Source: Trematomus loennbergii
Lineage: Eukaryota > Chordata > Actinopteri > Perciformes > Nototheniidae
Assembly (NCBI GenBank): GCA_012861695.1
Contig: JAAOOA010000051.1
Span: forward strand, 379,501 to 443,500
Length of the DNA: 64,000 bases
Direction of reading: 5' to 3'
The notes under the pieces were generated by a model. That model worked only from the letters and a program-made list of their open reading frames with translations. It was not told where the DNA came from and made no database searches. Shown in pieces: positions 33,401 through 42,099 of the stretch; position 1 is the first letter of the stretch; every line of letters begins with the position of its first letter. Both the position numbers and the translations under genes were made by a program.

Positions 33401-36249
33401 GCAAGAGAGAAAGCCTTTGAGCTCCATACTGTTTCAGAAATAATCCTTGATAATCCATGATATGGCGTTTCATCATGGCAGTATTTAGTTTAGACCAGTG
33501 TTTCTCAAACTTTTTCATACAAAGGACCACTTAACCAATAAAAAAACACTCGCGGACCACCTAACTCCACAAATATCCAAAAACACATCGTTTTTCTAGA
33601 ACAGATTACAAATCGCCTGAAGATGGTACAAACAAGTGGCAACATGTGTGATGAAGGTGATGCGCTGGGCTATATCATGCAATCGGAAGTGAAACTTAAG
33701 CTCGCTCCATTGTGGAGATATTCCCGCGAGAGTGCGGAAAACTTAAATGTATTTATTTATTTAAAATGTGAAATTTTACCAATATACTCACGGACCACTA
33801 GGGGGCTCTCACGGACCACCAGTGGTCCGCGGACCACACTTTGAGAAGCACTGGTTTAGACGGTAGCTGCCGGTCCGCATGAGCTCAGCCCCCTCCTCTT
33901 TTTTTTCTTTTTAAAAAAAAGCTTTATACCCAAAATCAGCATGTGGAATGGGTGATCTGTTTGGTATTTTGAGCAAAACACTTCATAGACATGTTTTTAT
34001 ATATTTTTATATATCTGAGACCTATGCTATTGCCTAATAATAGCATGATAGGTGCACTTTAAATAATTTATTTGGAGGCAGATTTGTCTCAGTATTATTT
34101 GTGGCAACAGATTGGGAATCAGGGCGTAATGTGTAATCTGTAAATGTAAAAGAGCCTTTATTGATCCCCCTAGGAGGAAATTCAGTTTTTCAAAAAAGAG
34201 TTCTATACTTAAAAAAAAAAAAAAATCTCAAAAAAGGATCTGCTAGTACACAAACAAATTCCACAAATTAAAAACACATCTATGATTGCATCAAATGAAT
34301 GAAAAACCACTGTATTTGTGGATCGAAAATGCGTTTGTGTATCTCAATCGTTGTTTGTGAATTTTACACTCATGGAGTTTTGAGAAAACCTTTCCGGTGG
34401 TCGGAACCAAAATCTACCTGTTTCACTTGGCCATTTACTTCCGATATGGCTCGAGGCTCAGCAGCCTAGCAGCCCAGAATCCTTAACTGATATTTTAATG
34501 CCAAAATGTATGTACTTTTACTTATTACAATTTTGAATTAAGGACTTTTACTTGTAACAGAGTATGTTTACAATGTAGTATTGCTACTTTTACTTAAAGG
34601 TAGGGTAGGTAAGTTTGAGAAACCGGCTCGAGATCGCTAGAATTTGAAAATACACAACCGGAGAAAATCTGCCACTTCCTTACAGAGCCCCTCCTCCAAC
34701 ACACCATGACCAATGAGGGCACGAGATAAGTTGTGCACAGATGGAAGGCTGACAGGCAGGTAGGCCATCCAGTTATTTTAGCCGGGCCGGCTAAAATGAT
34801 TGGTCGTGCTTTTTTACAGTATTACGGCTTCCACAGATGACATTTTTTATGGATTTGTTGTCAAAGCACTTAGATATTCATTGCTATCGGGATGTTAAGA
34901 GCATTCCATGGAATTAACAAAAAGTGTATCTCGAGCCGGTTTCTCAAACGTACTACCCTACCTTTAAGTAAAAGATCAGAGTACTTCTTACACTGCTGCA
35001 GATTATACATCTGTTTTCGATATTTATTTTTTTCACATAAATAATATTGAGACAAATGTAACTCCCTACAATTCATCTAAAGTAAATGAATGAACCACTT
35101 TTGGCTAGCCACAGGTTTGTATCAATCCATGAGGCTAACAGCTAGTGTGTGATGTTCCTCAGACAGCTGTGACGGTGAAGGCAGACATGTTGTTTCAGTA
35201 CAGCAGGTTGTTGTGGGTTTATTTGATGTCATCACTTTATAACTTTCTCACCTTATCCAAATACTGAGGCTAACGTTACTAAAACAGAAGTATCTCAGTG
35301 ACGATCAGAGGACTGAAGCAAACTCATGAACAACGTTTAAAAGTTGTGAACATAATAATTAGTAATCTAACGTTAAGTACTTTGTTTGTAACGTGTGTTT
35401 AGCGGAGACAGCGGCCTGGCTCTCAGAGACACACATGTGGAGGCCTTATGCTAACGGTACTTTTGGCAGCCTGGTGCTAAACATATCGGGGAATGTTTAT
35501 TAATGAATACATCTTTGCCGTGGAACACGTGTGATTGATGTATTATCGTAATGACAACAGTGTCAGACTGAAAGAAAGTTCCCAACAAGTCAGTGGGCTC
35601 ATCAGATCAGCTTTGCTAACCTGGTAGCAGTGTACCCATAGAAAGCTAGGCGAAGAAAGATGGAGCTTTACCGGCAACTAAAGCCATCTAGTCTTCAAAA
35701 TAAGGGCGTATATAGAGTCCAAAATTAGTTACAATAATTGTAAAGAGTGATTTTGAATGTTTTTATATGTACTATGTTGACACTGAAATGTGTAAAGTAG
35801 AGCTTGAATACCTAGACAGTATGCATACATACATACAGCAGATCCATGAGTAGTGCTCATCTATAAACAGCCCGCTACATTTTCTAAAAACGATAACATG
35901 ATCATCTCAAACACTTGACAGACCAATCCAAAGTAATCTAAACAAAAGAAAACTTAAATATTTATTAGCATGTTATATGGACAACGACGATGATCTTATT
36001 CTGAAATTTCGAACAGGAAATGGTTAATTATTATATCCCACTTGACTGGATTTGTTCTTCTTCTGGTAAACTAAGCTACCTTTTCCTCTTCAGTCCAGTG
36101 TGCAATAAGAAAACAGAACCGTGTGAATAAAGGCCATGCCGCCTACCCTGCATGCTGCTGCCCGGGCTCTGCTGCTGGAAGCGGGGCGACGCGGACCCCA
36201 CAGTGCTGCTGGACTGTTTGGAGTTGCTTTCCGGACAGGGAGAAGCCAT
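22878..36249 (-). CDS. map2k4: Dual-specificity MAP kinase kinase 4 (MKK4), 11 exons, intact
   Basis: MKK4 phosphorylates Thr and Tyr in the activation loops of JNK and p38 in stress and cytokine signalling, in the cytosol and nucleus. Exons in gene order: 36249-36147, 27523-27421, 26923-26749, 26630-26511, 26434-26315, 26224-26173, 26045-25918, 24427-24350, 24259-24111, 23906-23861, 22991-22878. Total 1,188 bp, 395 residues (human 399). Features: N-terminal MAPK docking basic site KRKALKLNF, Gly-rich loop GRGAYG, beta-3 Lys in MAVK, catalytic HRDIKPSN, DFG, activation loop SIAKT with the two phospho-acceptors, PERIDP, and the C-terminal DVD docking helix. All splice phases agree and no frame break is present. 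Intron 1 is 8.6 kb and full of transposons. Confidence 0.97.
22992..23860 (-). other. map2k4 intron 10 with a hAT MITE
   Basis: Holds the 431-bp hAT-type element at 23261-23691; the remainder is unique AT-rich sequence. Confidence 0.8.
23261..23691. mobile_element. hAT-type MITE with perfect 8-bp target duplication
   Basis: Ends cagtggttctcaaac and gagaaccactg are inverted repeats. It is flanked on both sides by gtatagac (23253-23260 and 23692-23699), a perfect 8-bp duplication diagnostic of hAT elements. No transposase. Confidence 0.9.
23861..23906 (-). CDS. map2k4: map2k4 exon 10 ([15 protein letters not shown])
   Basis: Completes codon Ser (AG|C) and reads [15 protein letters not shown], the end of the kinase C-lobe. 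The human protein has Cys at the junction codon. Confidence 0.95.
24111..24259 (-). CDS. map2k4: map2k4 exon 9 (C-lobe)
   Basis: Encodes [20 protein letters not shown] and [11 protein letters not shown] ... [11 protein letters not shown]. 149 bp, phase 0 to phase 2. An intact C7 run stays in frame. Confidence 0.95.
24350..24427 (-). CDS. map2k4: map2k4 exon 8 ([20 protein letters not shown])
   Basis: 26 codons of the P+1 loop and helix F, identical to mammals where compared. In the sense direction the acceptor is preceded by about 45 bp of pure TG repeat ending in tag. Confidence 0.95.
24430..24474. repeat. (CA)n microsatellite at the map2k4 exon 8 acceptor
   Basis: In transcript sense it is (UG)n lying directly before the AG of exon 8, replacing a normal polypyrimidine tract. 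Confidence 0.95.
24840..24992. mobile_element. Fragment of the 'tggcgcgtttccact' TIR family
   Basis: Contains actgcgttactatag, aaactgtaatggaaacgcagcataaag and ends ctgcagtggaaaagcgccatta, the same modules in the same order (inverted) as in the elements at 30593-31353 and 51447-54014. One end only. Confidence 0.65.
25004..25140 (+). mobile_element. tRNA-derived SINE fragment
   Basis: tgtggctcagaggttgaaca resembles a pol III A-box and ggttcaatccc is a B-box about 30 bp downstream, followed by the typical teleost SINE body word ttgggcaagatacttagcccc. A related body fragment occurs at 31355-31440. Lies in map2k4 intron 7. Confidence 0.65.
25145..25828. mobile_element. TIR MITE (atgcccctttcacaccaa family)
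   Basis: Left end atgcccctttcacaccaa and right end ttggtgtgaaaggggcat are perfect inverted repeats of 18 bp, flanked by TA on both sides. Internal inverted copies of words such as gaaccggttcc occur. No transposase. Ends 90 bp from map2k4 exon 7. Confidence 0.85.
25918..26045 (-). CDS. map2k4: map2k4 exon 7 (catalytic loop, DFG, activation loop)
   Basis: Encodes [20 protein letters not shown] and [23 protein letters not shown]. Contains the catalytic Asp, DFG Mg-binding Asp and the Ser/Thr pair of SIAKT phosphorylated by MAP3Ks. Confidence 0.97.
26173..26224 (-). CDS. map2k4: map2k4 exon 6
   Basis: Encodes [17 protein letters not shown], helix E into the HRD motif. 52 bp, phase 0 to 1. Confidence 0.95.
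26315..26434 (-). CDS. map2k4: map2k4 exon 5
   Basis: Encodes [20 protein letters not shown] and [20 protein letters not shown], the hinge (MELM) and helix D region. Forty codons, phase 0. Confidence 0.95.
26511..26630 (-). CDS. map2k4: map2k4 exon 4
   Basis: Encodes [20 protein letters not shown] and [20 protein letters not shown], helix C and beta 4-5. Its acceptor, in sense, is a short (TG)n ending tgtcag. Confidence 0.95.
26632..26659. repeat. (CA)n microsatellite at the map2k4 exon 4 acceptor
   Basis: About 28 bp; (UG)n in the pre-mRNA, ending 3-4 bases before the AG of exon 4. Confidence 0.9.
26749..26923 (-). CDS. map2k4: map2k4 exon 3 (Gly loop, beta-3 Lys)
   Basis: Encodes (I)[39 protein letters not shown] and ending IMAVK. 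Holds the ATP-binding glycine loop and the conserved Lys. Confidence 0.97.
27421..27523 (-). CDS. map2k4: map2k4 exon 2 (docking site)
   Basis: Encodes [20 protein letters not shown] and [23 protein letters not shown] is the MAPK docking (D) motif. Phase 1 to phase 2; an intact C7 run is in frame. Confidence 0.93.
28320..28930. mobile_element. Quasi-periodic AT-rich interspersed repeat
   Basis: Recurring words aactagtt, gatatct, aattgaattgtgac and ttcaattatagat at 25-40 bp spacing, on both strands. It resembles a widespread teleost repeat with internal sub-repeats. Boundaries and family unknown. Confidence 0.5.
29642..30589. mobile_element. PIF/Harbinger-like MITE (ggccccgtccacacgg family)
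   Basis: Inverted ends ggccccgtccacacggagac and gtctccgtgtggacggggcc are perfect over 20 bp, with TAA on both sides (29639-29641, 30590-30592), as for PIF/Harbinger three-base target duplications. Interior holds a nested hAT element and a module shared with the element at 36596-37577. Confidence 0.88.
29860..30203. mobile_element. Nested hAT MITE
   Basis: Starts cagtgaccatcaact and ends ttggtgatccctg, flanked by cgctagat / cgctagac, an 8-bp target duplication with one mismatch. Contains ggcccgcgggcc-type sequence common in hAT MITEs, and tggcggagtggttagtgcg, an A-box-like word at 29948-29966. Confidence 0.82.
30593..31353. mobile_element. TIR element (tggcgcatttccact family), copy 1
   Basis: Left end tggcgcatttccact and right end agtggaaacgtgcca, flanked by TAA on both sides; the left TAA is shared with the element ending at 30589. 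A 2.6-kb relative lies at 51447-54014. Confidence 0.82.
33037..34058. mobile_element. piggyBac-like MITE (ggacctatcatgc family), copy 1
   Basis: Starts aggggacctatcatgc, ends gcatgataggtgcact, with TTAA at both junctions (33033-33036, 34059-34062). Interrupted by the hAT element at 33496-33853. Confidence 0.85.
33496..33853. mobile_element. Nested hAT MITE with perfect 8-bp duplication
   Basis: Ends cagtgtttctcaaactttt and ctttgagaagcactg, flanked by gtttagac on both sides (33488-33495, 33854-33861). Contains repeated cggaccac words. Confidence 0.92.
34598..34963. mobile_element. piggyBac-like MITE (aggtagggtaggt family)
   Basis: Starts aggtagggtaggtaag and ends with the inverted form; TTAA at both junctions (34594-34597, 34964-34967). 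The inner TIR gagaaaccggctcgagat is also inverted at 34927-34945. Inserted in a copy of the acttttacttaa repeat. Confidence 0.88.
36147..36249 (-). CDS. map2k4: map2k4 exon 1
   Basis: Encodes [20 protein letters not shown] and [14 protein letters not shown], Ser/Gln-rich like other teleost MKK4 N-termini, and joins [10 protein letters not shown] in exon 2. An in-frame ATG 99 bp further upstream (36348) has no stop between, but the start at 36249 fits the family better. Confidence 0.85.
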
Positions 36250-36454
36250 TGTTGTGTTGAATTCCGGTGTGCAGCAGCGAATCTTTCTGCGGACTCCTGA
36301 CGGGACACTGCGCCCTGAACGCAGCAAGAGCACCGCTGCTGCCTTCAAGGCCTGTCGGAAATACAGGCTTTCCCGACTAACGCAATGTTAGACTTATTTC
36401 TATAACTTTTTCAAATCAGCACTCTAGCCTACGTGTTATACCCCCTTCTAAAGT

Positions 36455-37990
36455 AGAAGTAGGCTACTCAGATCTTGTACTTAAAAAAAGTAGAAGTACC
36501 ACAGTGTAGGAATACTCTGTTACAAGTAAAAGTCCTGCAAACAAAAATATTTCTCAAATAAAAGTACAAAAGTATTAGCATGAAAATATACTTAAAGTGG
36601 ACCTATCATGCTATATTTAAATGATTGTAGGGCCATACCTATACAAGGTATATTTATACGTTTCTGTTTTCAAAATACCAAACAGATCATGCATTTTAGC
36701 CATGCGTCATTTCGCTCTATGTGCTGTTTGCTGTCTACGGGTCTGATTCTGCTGACCACGCCCCCCTGCAGGAGAGGGGAGACGTGCTCTGATCAGCTGC
36801 TGGGCTGTCAGAAGAGGGGGAGAAAAAGAGATCTCCGTCCTCCGTGTTTTATTATATAGTCGTTATTCATTTGTTTTAAAGCTCAATAAATAACAAAGAA
36901 GGCCTTTGACCGGCACTTTTCTAATTTTGTCCGGAAGATTTCAACTTTAACGGACATCTTGACCGGCGAAAGAAACTGAAACTGAAACTCTGCCGCACGG
37001 TCCCCTCGTTCCTTGGAAGAGGCGGAGAGGTGGGTGTTTGTCATCTGCTGGTGGACTAACCGGAGAGAATTACAGTGCTTGCCTCGACGGGGAGGGATTG
37101 CATTGAGCAATCCCTCCCCGCAAGCGTTTGCAGCGGGAGCAAACGCTTGCCTCGGGGAGGGAGAAAAAAAGCCACAGCGGAGAATAAACAGAAGGGTAAC
37201 CATGGTAACTATGGGCGGGAAGTCTTCTTCGCTGCTTTTGTGGCAGACTACAGCGCCACTTACAGGCCTGGCATATGTACTACAGCGTCTCCAGCGCTTT
37301 CGAGCGGCAATGGCCGGCCGTGGCCCAACCCACATTCCCCTGATAGGTGGAGAGTTGGCCCAATAGCCGTAGCGCCACCGTCCTGACGTCAGGACAGTGT
37401 TCAAATCTGGATCCGTTTTTATCAGATCCGTTGCAGCCCCTTTTTTTAGAGATTTGGGTATGGAGGAAAATAGAGAGGGTTGTGTTTTCTGACACTTGGT
37501 GAGTTCCCTGGAACACCGGGGACACATATTCATGTATAAAAGACGTACAAAAGTGCATTTTGCATGATAGGTCCCCTTTAAAGTATCAAAAGTAAAAGTA
37601 GTCATTTTGTGATTGGTCCATTTCAGAATAATATATATGATGTTTTGATTAATTACATAGATCATTAAAGTGTTATCAAAGCTGGTGAAGGTGCAGCTAG
37701 TTTTAATGATGTTGTACTGTATACTGCAGGGTAGCTTGTGAATTTACTCCAGTCCTTTTTTTGTGTTTATTATATTTCATGTTATTAATCAAAATCTGTA
37801 AAGTTAACTCAAGGTACTAACTATATGTAGTGGAGTAAAAGTACACGAGTAACCTCTGAATTATAGTGGAGTAGAAGTACAAAGTTGCATAAAATGGAAA
37901 TACTCAAGTAAAGTACTTTATCTCAAGGTTGTACTTAAGTACAGTACTTGAGTAAATGTAAAAGTAAAAACAACCCCCTCTGCTACTTAA
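36455..37990. mobile_element. Teleost high-copy repeat, copy split by a MITE
   Basis: Segments 36455-36591 and 37578-37990 are the two halves of one copy of the repeat seen at 55046-55690. The split falls at a TTAA, where the element 36596-37577 is inserted. Lies 200 bp upstream of map2k4 exon 1. Confidence 0.85.
36596..37577. mobile_element. piggyBac-like MITE (ggacctatcatgc family), copy 2
   Basis: Starts agtggacctatcatgc, ends gcatgataggtcccct, TTAA at both junctions (36592-36595, 37578-37581). Contains two adjoining perfect hairpins (37089-37119, 37120-37150) and a module shared with 30340-30470. Confidence 0.88.
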
Positions 37991-37999
37991 CTGACCAGA

Positions 38000-39070
38000 T
38001 CAATACCTCAGAAGTTTAATTGACTCGATACTACACTCCGATTAAAAGTGTTCCTTTATTTTTTGAGCAGTGTAGACAGGTTAAGTTACTTTAAGGATTC
38101 AGATTAAAACTTTATCATGTATTAGGAAGCATAAAAACGTATTGATCCCAAAAAATTCACAAGGCTCCCAGCAGTATATAAACTAATACAAAATAACTCC
38201 TCTTTTACTCACGGCTACATTAATGATAACATTCATGCATCAATAATTATAATACAGTCATATATATTCTGCAGAGTGAGTACCGTTACTTCTGGTATAT
38301 CTCGATACCAAATAACATTTTGATTGCTAGATGACCTTGCTACAGGGTTTTGTAAACTGTGGATTTACGACTAATTACTTCATGCTCTGCCTACATTATA
38401 ATTCCTACTGTTCCTGAACCTTCTTTACACTCCTATCCGAGAGGCTTTTATGTTTGTGCTCATTTTATTCCATAAATAAATAAATTTGCAATTACTAACA
38501 AATCATTTATCATCACATGTGCGAGCAGAACCTGCAAAGTCAAAGAAGGGGTTCAACTAACAAATTAGCAAGGCCATTTTTCACAACAATGCCCATCAAA
38601 TAACTTAAATCAAAATAAATAAATAAAATCAGTGCTTTCTATATGTGCAAAATGCAGTAGGCAGCATATGTAACAAATACAAAATTCTGCTTAAATTGTG
38701 TATAACTATACAAATAATAGCATTTACCTCTTGTGTAAAAGCTTATGTATTAGATATACACTCATAAATAATCAAAACTATTTAATAAATACATATTGAC
38801 AGTATGGTGTTCCCCCTGCTGAGTTAGTTCACACTTTAAAGCCTTTACCAAAACTAAACCAATGGTAGGTTACAGCCCTTCCATGACTGAAGTGGGTTAA
38901 TGTTTATTCATCTGAGAAAATCATGGAAAGCCTAACGCTACGAGATGGGAGATTGTCTTTCTTGTAAAGGGACCTGACCCCCAGAGAATAATAAACACCC
39001 TGGAAATATCCCAGTCCATAAAATCCCTGTCATGACGTCCCGAAAGCCTCAGTGAGGTGTGAACTGTACC
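38000..39070 (-). other. Intergenic / adprm 3'UTR
   Basis: AT-rich, no repeat recognised. Candidate - strand AATAAA at 38903-38908, 163 bp after the adprm stop codon. Confidence 0.45.
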
Positions 39071-39365
39071 TTATGATGGGAACAGAAACACTCGATCCTC
39101 CACCCTCCCCTCCCCTTTCAGCACCATCCTGTCTGCATACACAGAGACGGTACTGAAGGCATCGCTGTCAGGGGGGGTCTCGATCACCCCGTCTATCGTC
39201 ACGTGGTGTACGCCCGTGTCTTTATCCTGACAGTACCCCCGTCGTGGCTGTGTCCGGCCATGTAACACACCACGCTGCTGTGGGCCCGGATGACGGCCAG
39301 CAGCTCCTCGTAGTTCCAGGCCAGGCAGACGGGGTCTGTGGAGCCGGGGTGCACAGGGACGTGAC
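39071..39365 (-). CDS. adprm: adprm exon 3, frameshifted
   Basis: Encodes [20 protein letters not shown] and MAGHSHDGG; after the G5 run at 39236-39240 the frame shifts and continues [40 protein letters not shown] then stop. One extra G rejoins them and restores the expected Tyr. Length 295 is one short for the flanking phase. Confidence 0.92.
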
Positions 39366-40424
39366 CTGGACAACAAAACAAGGTTGGATTTCACAGCGGC
39401 ACTTCCAGATCAGCAGTTGATGTACACAATATATTTCATAGACTGCTGCAACTCAATTTCCTTTTGATTCATCTAATCACAGTGGCGCCAGGATGTCTGA
39501 AATGAGGCTGTGCAGTTCTGGAAGCAGAGGCTTCTGTTACCATCCCCTTGAAGAATACATGAGGACAGTGGTTCCCAACCTTTTGGGTCTCGTGTACCCC
39601 TTGAGCTCGTCACCATTCTATAAAAAACCCCCTCAATTATCTGTGATGATTCGCCTACATTTTTTCTTGTATTTAATCCAACTGCTCCTTAGATGACACA
39701 GTGTTTCTCATACATCGATTCATTTGTATCATTTGGCCGCCACAATTAAATAGTCGACTCATACACATTTTTTTTTGTAAATTGTAAATTATATTTTTGG
39801 GAGAATAAACCCCACAGATCCTCAACTCCGGTGTGTCTCACTCATTAACAACGCAACACAGAGCAACAAGAACGTTGTCTGCTACAGTAGCCATGAACTC
39901 ACATGTATTTTGTTATGAAAACACTCACCCTTAATACAAATGCATTTAAACTTGACATTTACACTCCTTGAGAATGGAAAAATAATAATATTAAGACTCA
40001 CTTCTAGCAGTTTCAACACCTTTTATTAAGACTAGAGCTTTTGATGAGACACTTGAGCTTGAGAGGGCTGGACACCAGGTTTATGTAAATAGTAGTGTTT
40101 TTTGATGTGGAAATAAAATGAAATCCCTCTCTCTCTACGTACCCCTGCAATCCCCTCAAGTACCCCTAGGTTCTCCGTACCCCGGTTGGGAACCACTATA
40201 TTATGAGACATAGTGGGCTAATCAACAAGCGCTTCAGGATGGGGGGTGCCCATTTAAGAACCCCCATGTGTGAGTATGAGTGTGCTGCTCTATGTGTACA
40301 AGCTAAAGAAGTCCCCAGGCTTTGTAAACCATCTTACAGCTGCAGTCTGTCACAAGCTGCTCCTCTGAGTGCAGGGCAACACTGGAGTGGATTCACCTTA
40401 CATATTAAATGACTCCACTTATAA

Positions 40425-40466
<42 letters not shown>

Positions 40467-42005
40467 AAATACTATTATATATATATATATATATTATATA
40501 TATATATATATATATTAAATGACTATATAATATATATATATATATATTATATATATATATATATATTGAATAACTAATGCACTGTAGGGGCGACAGTTTT
40601 AACTTACTGACGATTGTAACTCTGTCTCTTTTGTCATCAGACGCGGTCAGAAGAGCATGCAGCCAGTCCAGCTGTTCCTGACCGAAGCCCCCGTTGAACA
40701 TGGTGAACCTCCGCTGCAGCCCTTCCAAAACTGAAAACAACGACATCTGAAAAACACTCTTTACTTGAAGAAATACTCAGATATTTTACTTAAGTACAGA
40801 CGAAACACTACAATGTAAAAGTACTGTGCTACAAGTAAAATTCCTGCATTTAAAATGTTACGTAAAAGTACAATAGTATCGGCATTCAATATACTTGAAG
40901 TTCCAAAAGTATATAAGTAGGCCTACTTAATGTGCGTAATGTCCCATTTTAGAATAATTGATATTACATGAATAGATTTTTTTAATTTTTGCAATAATGT
41001 GTTCATCACAGCTGGTGAATGTAGAGCTACTTTTATAACTTGATATACTATTGCTGGATATTTTACTAATAACTATATAGCAGAGTTTTTTCTTAGTTTA
41101 TTTATATGTGCTAATATTCTGAATCTGTAAAGTAGGCCTAACTAGTAACTCATTTTGTCAAATTAATGAGTAAAAGTACAATATTGCCATCCAAATTGTA
41201 GTGGAACAGTAGTATAAAGTAGCATCACTTAAAATACTCGAGTACAAGTACCCCAGAATCGTGCAAAACTTGAGTAAATGTACTTCACTACATAACAGCA
41301 CTGCTCTTCACACCAGTCACCCTGCTGTCTGGGACGTGGCTTAAGACGTGAATGAACACATTTGAATGATCAGCACTAGGGTGATCCACAATCACATCTC
41401 TGCCCGCTGTGCCTGGGGAGACTGTGCCTGGGGGGGTGTACCTGGGGGTGTACCTGGGGGCAGTTCAGGTCGTCGTTGTTGTTGTAGAGTTTTATCAGAT
41501 CCATAGCCTGGCCGTACTGCTCACTGGACGGCTCCCTGCCCAGCAGGCTCACATCATAGGCGTCCAGCACGACAAACGTGAATCCGGGGGCCGGGCTGAA
41601 GCTGTAGGCGTAGACGTCCCCGCTCAGGTCCCGGTCCCTGTGCAGCGCGCTGCTGTTGAGCCGTGAACGCAGCAGCGCGCTCCTGCTGAAGTTATAGAAC
41701 TCGTGGTTGCCCCACACATGGTGGACCTCCGCGGGCCCGGAGAACTCCCTCAGCACGGTGTCAAGGGCCCGCTCAGACGCGCGGGCCCTTGTTGAAGCCG
41801 TCGATAATGTCTCCCAGCTGGAGGATAAACTCGGGTCTGACAGCGGACTCTGCCCACTCCTCTGGGCGTTCTTTAGCAGCTGTAGGCTGCTCCGGTAGAA
41901 CCGCTTCCGCGTCCGGCTGTAGTTGAACCCGTCCTCTAGGTCCGCGTACTGAATGTCTGCTATCACTCCAAATGTGAACAGCGGAGTGGGAGGACAGCCG
42001 TCCAT
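39071..42005 (-). CDS. adprm: Mn-dependent ADP-ribose/CDP-alcohol diphosphatase, 3 exons, frame broken
   Basis: Metallophosphoesterase that hydrolyses ADP-ribose, CDP-choline and related diphosphates in the cytosol. Exons 42005-41454, 40730-40608, 39365-39071. All metal-site motifs are present: [27 protein letters not shown] and GHSHDGG. The full gene would give about 320-330 residues; human is about 342. Start at 42005 ([19 protein letters not shown]) is preferred to the in-frame Met at 42032. Four frame or phase problems occur: near 41865 (one C), near 41784 (C run, two missing or one extra), at the exon 1/2 junction (phase), and at the G run 39236-39240. Homology continues across each break. 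Confidence 0.93.
39566..40197. mobile_element. hAT-like MITE
   Basis: Left end cagtggttcccaacctttt and right end cggttgggaaccacta are inverted. Flanks (acatgagga / tattatgaga) are similar but not a clean 8-bp duplication. Interior has repeated tacccct words. Confidence 0.75.
40418..40566. repeat. (TA)n compound repeat
   Basis: Blocks of TA separated by attaaatga and ttaaatac words; strong self-complementarity. Confidence 0.9.
40608..40730 (-). CDS. adprm: adprm exon 2
   Basis: Encodes [20 protein letters not shown] and [20 protein letters not shown], matching human [20 protein letters not shown]. Needs phase 1 from exon 1, but exon 1 as read ends in phase 0. Donor gtaagt completes Ser with exon 3. 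Confidence 0.88.
40750..41290. mobile_element. Teleost high-copy repeat, copy in adprm intron 1
   Basis: Same family as 55046-55690 (caagtaaaattcctgcattt, agtagaa, cttgagtaaatgtact). Occupies nearly all of adprm intron 1. Confidence 0.75.
41454..42005 (-). CDS. adprm: adprm exon 1, frameshifted
   Basis: Encodes [20 protein letters not shown], then after a break near 41865 [27 protein letters not shown], then after a break near 41784 [13 protein letters not shown] and [15 protein letters not shown] ... [10 protein letters not shown] ... LNCPQ. The donor gtacac lies in a small tandem of ccccaggtacac at 41405-41460 that offers several alternative GT sites. Confidence 0.9.
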
Positions 42006-42099
42006 GGTCGATGTGTGAGTGCCGACCAGCATACAGTACCCGCGTTAATGAAATGCAGACAGGTTCAATGTCCTGTTTGGTCACACGATAGCAGAACTT

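Larger units (their letters stand above)
27524..36146 (-). other. map2k4 intron 1 (8.6 kb), transposon-rich
   Basis: No additional exon found. Contents by position: quasi-periodic AT-rich repeat 28320-28930, Harbinger-like MITE 29642-30589 with nested hAT 29860-30203, adjoining TIR element 30593-31353, SINE body 31355-31440, piggyBac-like MITE 33037-34058 with nested hAT 33496-33853, and MITE 34598-34963. Between 31450-33000 and 35100-36100 I see only unassigned AT-rich sequence. Confidence 0.8.
39366..40607 (-). other. adprm intron 2 with a hAT-like MITE and (TA)n
   Basis: Holds the element at 39566-40197 and a (TA)n-rich compound repeat at about 40418-40566. Confidence 0.8.

Noticed and set aside
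36250..36348. N-terminal extension of MAP2K4 from an upstream in-frame ATG
   Set aside because: Possible but not conserved in remembered MKK4 proteins; the start at 36249 fits length and sequence.
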